Positions 58,679 to 64,000 of a stretch of 64,000 nt of DNA are shown in pieces. The stretch's first letter is position 1. Each line of letters starts with the position of its first letter. Below the pieces are notes generated by a model. The model saw only the letters and a list, made by a program, of their open reading frames with translations, ran no database searches and was not told where the DNA came from. Made by a program: the position numbers and the translations under genes. Source of the DNA: Gnetum montanum (Eukaryota; Streptophyta; Gnetopsida; Gnetales; Gnetaceae); assembly GCA_015680685.1 (NCBI GenBank), contig MNCI01004050.1, positions 241,632-305,631 on the forward strand. Reading direction: 5' to 3'.

Positions 58679-60008
58679 TGTACAATAACCTCATTTTGAA
58701 GGTTATTATAGTGGTCATTTATGTGGAAGTACATGTTTTTTCAGAAATATGGTACTGTTTTATCATATTAAGGTCTTATGTGGTTTTGTTGCATCGTGGT
58801 ATTATTTTCATGGAGTGACTATAACGGTTAGGGATGGATTTGTGCGGTTATGTTTGTTTGGATGTATTGTGCTTATGACATGTGTTAGCTTAAGCTAGCC
58901 AAATTGTGTATATGTTTTCATGATGATGCTTGTGATGATCGTTGGTAGCTGGTGCTAGCATGAGGATGTGGACTAGTTGGTGATAAGGCATCTTGGAGGT
59001 AGTATGGATTGACCCCCATTGTGATGCATTAGTGAGGCTCCTATCTCAGGCCTCATCTTGCGAGTGGGAGAGCATAGGTGTGTTTGTCCCTATGGCTGGT
59101 TTGTGGCATAAGCATGTTCATTCCTATCACCAGTCCTCTAGAAGGCTAGTGGTTGTGGCTCATAGTTTGATGGACCCTAGCATCGGGTGGATAAATAAAA
59201 GACTTGTAAGAAACAACTATTATGAGTACTCATGGCAACGTTTCATATGCTACACTGAGCATGGATATGCTAGCAACCATGTGGACTATGTATGTGATAG
59301 TATTGGTTTGTGAGTCATATCATTAAGCATGGATGTTTTGTTTGGATTATGATTGTGTGGGTCATGAACTATTCATGATATAACATGGGCATGATAGATG
59401 ATGTCAAACTGTGGCTTTGTCTGTGCTTGTATGATAGTATGTTAGCTTTATGGGTGATATGGTGTGTGTTATTTTGAGCATGCATAAGACTAACAATGGT
59501 TGTAGGTTGCCTTGTACCCCACTCCTCTCCTCTAGTGCAACACTTGTTGATCATCTAGTAGGGGAAGTGTAAAGGCTTCCCACTTAGTTGTGTATTGAAT
59601 TTATTTCATTACAGGTGAAAGACATAGGAGCCTAGACAAGCATGAAGAGAGAGAGTAGAGGAGGGAAAATCTTTTAATGCTTTGTTATTGTATATTTTCA
59701 TGTACAGTAGTGTGGACTAGATACCCTTGTATGGAACTCTCTATACTATACTCTTCTATATACGATGATGAGGTTTAGGTGTTTTTTGTATTTTCATAGA
59801 GTAGTGTATAGTTTGCTTAATGTAGAGACATGCATTTTTATGATGTGATATGTATGTTTTATTTTTGATATGGTAGAAAAGTGTTGTATTTTTTGACTTT
59901 TCTTATTAGCATGTATTTTGTGCATTATTGGTTCTAGTTGTCATGCTTTCGTGCTAAGATTACTTGGTCCTGGGCATCACCTTGCCTTAGCTAGGGTAGG
60001 GTGTTACA
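58679..60008 (+). repeat. Element D 5-prime LTR
   Basis: The right end is firm (GGGTGTTACA, then primer site). The left end is inferred at TGTACAATAACC, where the gag of element G breaks off, and may be off by some bases. Length about 1.33 kb. Contains TATATACG around 59,758 and no coding sequence; the frames at 58,993 and 60,103 are not genes. Confidence 0.65.
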
Positions 60009-60011
60009 TTA

Positions 60012-60026
60012 TGGTATCGAAGCTAG
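60012..60026 (+). other. Element D primer-binding site
   Basis: TGGTATCGAAGCTAG resembles the initiator-methionine tRNA site TGGTATCAGAGC used by many plant LTR elements, with changes at two adjacent positions. Confidence 0.75.
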
Positions 60027-60086
60027 TTTACTCCGATGTTGTATGATGATGGCGGTACTCATCCATTTGTCTAATTTTAGGTTATA

Positions 60087-61255
60087 GAGATGTATAGCAG
60101 ACATGGTCATCATGCTAGTGGGGCTTGTAGACCAGAAGGGCCTAATGATGGACAAGAGTAGCCTCATCAAACATCTAGCAGTGGTCTTGCAAATAGTTAA
60201 TTGGATCTTATACAACAATTGTTACAGATACTGTAGTAGCATGTTGCAGCTAATGATGCTCCTGCTCTTGTTCCCACAATTAGGAAAGTGGGGAGTGGTA
60301 GTGGTAGTGGAGACTTAGGAGAATCAAACAACCAACCTATCAATAGGAAACTAGTGGAGTAGTTTTGGAAATTGGTATCTTCAAAATTTGATGACACTGA
60401 GGTTCCCACTATGGCTATAGAATGGTTAGAGCAATTGCCAAAGCCTTTTGATTTGATGGGCTATTTATTAGTTCAACAAACTCACTTGGTAGTTTATCAA
60501 TTGGTTGGTATTACCTAGTGTTGGTGGACAACTAAAGAGTAGGTCAAGGGATGGATTGGTCAAGGGGTGGCATGGGATGATTTTCTAGCATCCTTCAGAG
60601 GTCATTATGTGTCTACCCAATATGCATAGGCCAAGGAGGACGAGTCCTACTATTTGTATCAGGGTGGTTGATTTGTGGTAGAGTATGATGCTTATTTGTT
60701 TGAGTTGAGTAGTTATGTACCTCAGATGCAAATAAATGCTTGGGCATGGGTGAACAGGTTTGTTTGAGGCTTAAGAACATCTTTGAAGGATCACCTATTT
60801 CCTCTCAAATTAACTTCCTATGATGAAGCTAGTGCAGTAGCCATGGATTTAGAGAGGAGTCAGTGAGAGGATACAATATGTAGAGAGAGGCGATAAGGGT
60901 AGAAGAGAGGACTAACATTTGGAGAGAGGTCTAGCCCCTCTAAGCAAGCTTTGGTCCATGGAGGAGAGCATCCAACACCCACTCATGGTCCTACTATTGG
61001 AGCTAGTCATGGAGCTATTGTTTGTTATAGATGTGGGTACCCTGGTCTTCTACAGAGGGATTTTCAGAACTATTTTGCATGTAGGCAGCTAGGGCATTGG
61101 GCTTGGGAGTGCCCAAAGCAGGTAGGTAGTAGTGGAGGAGTTAGAGGCCAAGGATAACAACCTATAGTTTAGGGTGGATGGGGTGCACCAGTTACTCAGC
61201 CTAGAGGAGAGGACTAGAGGACTTAAGGATAGGTGTATGCCTTAACAGACTAGCC
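60087..61255 (+). pseudogene. Element D Gag
   Basis: ATG 60,087. Core near 60,365: FWKLVSSKFDDTEVPTMAIE with WLEQL, then DDFLASFRGHYVS, a frame dense in TAG/TGA where W, Q or R is expected. The C-terminal part has zinc-knuckle-like CYRCGYPGLLQRD followed by CRQLGHWAWECPK (61,020-61,120). It would bind and pack element RNA. Confidence 0.78.
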
Positions 61256-61760
61256 TTTGGATGTGCAACCAAACATAATGTTGGAGATGGGAGGTATGTT
61301 TTTGGGCTTTGATTTGTTAATGTTATATGATCTAGGTGCTAGTTATTATTTTATAGATCCTATGGTTGCACATCATGTAGCTCTTGTATGTCATTCTCTT
61401 TCTCCTAGGTTGATAGTATCTTTTGTTGGGGGTCATGAAACTTGAGTTGATCATGTGTATATAGGTGTGCCAATAGAATTGGAAGGTGTGCAATGGGTTA
61501 GTGATTTACATGTTATGGATCTTGGGATATATGATGTTATTTTAGGGATGGATTGGTTGTTGTAGTTCAACACTAGTTTGGATTGTCAGCAAAAGCTGCT
61601 ACGATTATAATCAATTGATGGTGCTCTAATTAAGGTACAAACTTGTCCAAGGACTGTGTGCTTGGATTTAGTCTACTCTCGGATGTATCATAGGATACTT
61701 CAAAAAGGGCATGCATGCTTTGTGGCTATAATCTATAAAATAGATATGGTGGAGATAAAT
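61256..61760 (+). pseudogene. Element D protease
   Basis: LLMLYDLGASYYFIDPMVA shows the catalytic triad as DLG instead of DSG/DTG. Later YDVILGMDWL, the conserved IILGMDWL block, followed by a stop. Confidence 0.75.
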
Positions 61761-63099
61761 CAAATTCCTATGGTTCATGAATTCCTTGATGTATTCCAAT
61801 TTGAATTACTAGGTTTGCCACCTAGGCAAGAGATTGAGTTCAAGATTGAACTTAAACCTAGTATAGAACCTATTTCAAATTCTCCATACAAAATGTCTTC
61901 TATAGAGCTAGCAGAGCTAAGGATTTAGCTACAAGAATTGCTAGATAAAGGCCTTATTTGACCTAGTGTATCATCATGGGATGCACCTATGCTATTTGTT
62001 AAAAAGAAGGATGGGGGTTTGTAGTTATGCATAGATTATAGATAGCTAAACCAAGTGACTGTGAAAAATAGATATCCTTTGCCACGCATTGATGACTTGT
62101 TGGATCAACTTCGGGGAGCTCATGTATTCTCAAAGATTGATCTCAAGTCTGGGTATCATCAAGTGAAGGTTCATGAACAAGATGTGTCAAAGATAGCATT
62201 CAAAACATGGTGTGACCACTATGAGTTTTTGGTGCTACCCTTTGTGTTGACAAATAAGCCAACATTTTTCATGCACCTCATGAACAGTGTGATGTAGCCA
62301 TTCTTAGATCAGTTTGTGATTGTATTCATCAATGAGATCTTAGTATATTCTCCTAATGAGCAATTACATGTAGAGTACTTGCAGATGGTTTTATAGACTC
62401 TAAGGGAGTACCAATTGTACGCTCAGCCATCCAAGTGTTTATTTTGGCAATTAGAGATTCAGTTCTTAGGACATGTGGTGTTAGGAGCTAGTATCTCTAT
62501 GGATCTTGCAAAGATTGCTGTTGTTCGTGATTGGCCTAGGCCACAATCAGTAGTGGAGGTGTAAAGCTTCCTAGGGTTAGCAGGATATTACTAGAGGTTT
62601 ATGGAACATTTCTCTTGCATAGCATCTCCTTTGACTCGATTGTTGAGGAAGAAGGCTATCTTTACTTGGGGTCCAACTTGTCAGGGTACATTTGAGGAGT
62701 TGAAGCATAGATTGGTGATTACTCCTATGCTAATATCTCCTATACCAATACATCCATATGATGTTAGTACTGATGCTTCAAGGGATGGATTTGGTTGTGT
62801 GTTGATGCAAGATGGACAGGTTGTGGCTTATTCATCTTGTCAATTGAGGCTACATGAAATGAGATATCCTATGCATGATCTAGAATTGGGTGCTATGATC
62901 TTTACCTTGAAGATTTGGTGACATTATCTATGGAGAGTAGGTGACTATTTAGATTGATCATAAGAGCCTCCAATATCTTATGATTCAGCCATAGTTAAAC
63001 TTCTGACAATGTAGATGGGTGGAGCTAGTTGCTAATTTTGATTTCACTATTAGATATAGGCCTAGAAAGACTAACAAAGTAGTTGATGAATTAAGTAGG
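61761..63099 (+). pseudogene. Element D reverse transcriptase and RNase H
   Basis: [80 protein letters not shown]. The active-site box at 62,325-62,336 reads FINE in place of FIDD: both aspartates are changed. Then [26 protein letters not shown] and the RNase H start [18 protein letters not shown]. After a frame change near 62,930 the end KTNKVVDELSR is cut by the LTR of element E. At least ten stops. Confidence 0.88.
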
Positions 63100-64000
63100 T
63101 GATGAAGCGCTAATCAGTCGATGCGTCGATTGGGCCATGTATACGCAACCTCCTATCCTGGCCTATAAATAAGAGGACCCTCCACCTCATTTAGAAATCC
63201 TTTTGTCATTTGTAGCTAGACTCTTTCAGTTTGTTTCCATACGAGTTAGAATATTTTCCTAGTGCATGCCCACAGTGTGATGCTTGTAATTGTATGGAAT
63301 CTTTATTCTAGTGTGATGTACTTCGATGCGCACATGACTAGAAATAAAGATCGAGATTACTTCATCATTGCAGCATTCACTTAGTTTTAATTATCTAGTT
63401 TAATTGTTAATTGTTATTGTTATTTATTACTTTCTTAGTTAATATTTATTTATAATCATTTACTATTCCTATTGTTAAATGCGGAATGAGTACGACTTAA
63501 TCACGAGCATTTAAGTGTGACTACTTGGCAACCCAGTAGCGTACCTAGGATCTGCGCTTGGTAATCCCAGTAGTAGTCATGCACGAGGTCCAAGATGTGT
63601 ATGGATGATTAAGGAATGGATACTCATCGCACTTAGGCTAGCTTAGACTCATTTACTATTACTCATTAGTTTAATCAATATTATTTTCCATTGTCTCTAG
63701 GAGTATCATTAGTTTAGGATCACATCATAGGCCTCACTCTAGACTAAATCATATGTGACAAAGCAAATACTAGTCCAGGTGGGAAGACAACGAACTACAA
63801 TCAACGTGTAATGATCTAGATACCACAACTAGCCTATTTGCATAGTTTGACTGGATCGTGCGTGAATGCTTGTATTCGTATGGTTGGGCGTAGGGATACC
63901 TAGCCTCTCATCATTGGCAGCATTGCCGAGGATGGTGCTAGTTATCTAGATTAGTTATATCATACAAGGTCACTATATAGGAATTAATGATATATCTTTT
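63100..64000 (+). mobile_element. Element E: family A LTR element, left end only
   Basis: LTR 63,100-63,913 (814 bp, TGATGAAGCG to CTCTCATCA) with CCTATAAATAAGAGG near 63,160, AAATAAAGATCGAG near 63,345 and the paired CTTGGCAACCCAGTAGCG / CTTGGTAATCCCAG. Primer site TGGCAGCATTGCCGAGGA at 63,915-63,932. Internal sequence runs out of the window. Expected target duplication GTAGG (63,095-63,099). It may be a full or a gag-only element such as A. Confidence 0.9.

Larger units (their letters stand above)
58679..63099 (+). mobile_element. Element D: Del/Tekay-like gypsy element (3-prime part missing)
   Basis: LTR to 60,008, initiator-Met-type primer site, then gag-pol in one frame (positions 0 mod 3) from ATG 60,087 through RNase H, with many stops. 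Inserted in the gag of element G and cut by element E at 63,100. RT motifs fit the Del/Tekay chromovirus lineage; the integrase and any chromodomain would be outside the window. Confidence 0.85.

Noticed and set aside
59369-60318. Small ORFs at the end of the element D LTR and start of its gag
   Set aside because: Wrong frame or strand relative to the D gag-pol frame, no domains.

Overview
The window looks like plant nuclear DNA: one spliced NAC transcription factor gene sits at the left end of a deep pile of decayed, nested retroelements. The NAC subgroup (SND2/SND3/NAC075 type), GT-AG introns, plant-type Ty3/gypsy elements with a tRNA-Asp-like primer site, a Del/Tekay-like gypsy, RTE and L1 LINE remains, a BED-finger hAT transposase relic and tRNA-type SINEs all indicate a land plant. 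The repeat load and the age of the insertions suit a large genome such as a gymnosperm, but species and division cannot be fixed from sequence alone.

Layout: 1-318 is the end of an LTR (family A). 319-4,080 is intergenic, with a GA microsatellite and a SINE. 5,088-8,289 is a five-exon NAC gene of 383 codons that reads through intact. 9-12.7 kb holds SINEs and a minus-strand RTE LINE relic. 12,734-18,575 is element A, a minus-strand gag-only LTR element with a perfect 5-bp target duplication (ACTGC). 18.7-22.1 kb is a SINE cluster with two RTE fragments; one SINE has a perfect 17-bp duplication. 23.8-27.3 kb is a decayed hAT transposase. 27.7-28.4 kb is an L1-type LINE, split by element B (28,427-39,819, minus strand: gag, protease and an extra 3-prime ORF, no polymerase) and resuming at 39,820. 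B itself carries a solo LTR at 31,226-32,015 flanked by TTGTT. A hybrid solo LTR lies at 40,934-41,782. Element C (42,810-52,632, plus strand, target duplication AGGGT) is the only member with gag, protease, reverse transcriptase, RNase H and integrase. From 53.4 kb to the end there are four levels of nesting: element F is cut by G (Tat-like, with a palindromic LTR), G by D (Del/Tekay-like), and D by E (family A LTR).

A, B, C, F and E form one related group: short U3 regions, a TATAAATAAG box, AATAAA, a tRNA-Asp-like primer site, related gag where visible, and TGGGGGTA purine tracts (seen in A and C, TTGGGGTA in B). C could have supplied polymerase functions to A and B, but its own reading frames are now broken.

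The most notable observation is a small inverted repeat with a strongly conserved loop in the 3-prime regions of A, B and C. Its 10-bp stem differs between elements at several positions but stays paired, as expected of a selected RNA structure. Downstream of it each element has an AG directly before an ATGG, suggesting a spliced message for the extra 3-prime ORF. Other points of interest are variable arrays of GATATC-centred palindromes in U3, the 318-bp-arm palindromic LTR of G, and a 121-bp duplication of an exon-intron junction in the NAC gene.
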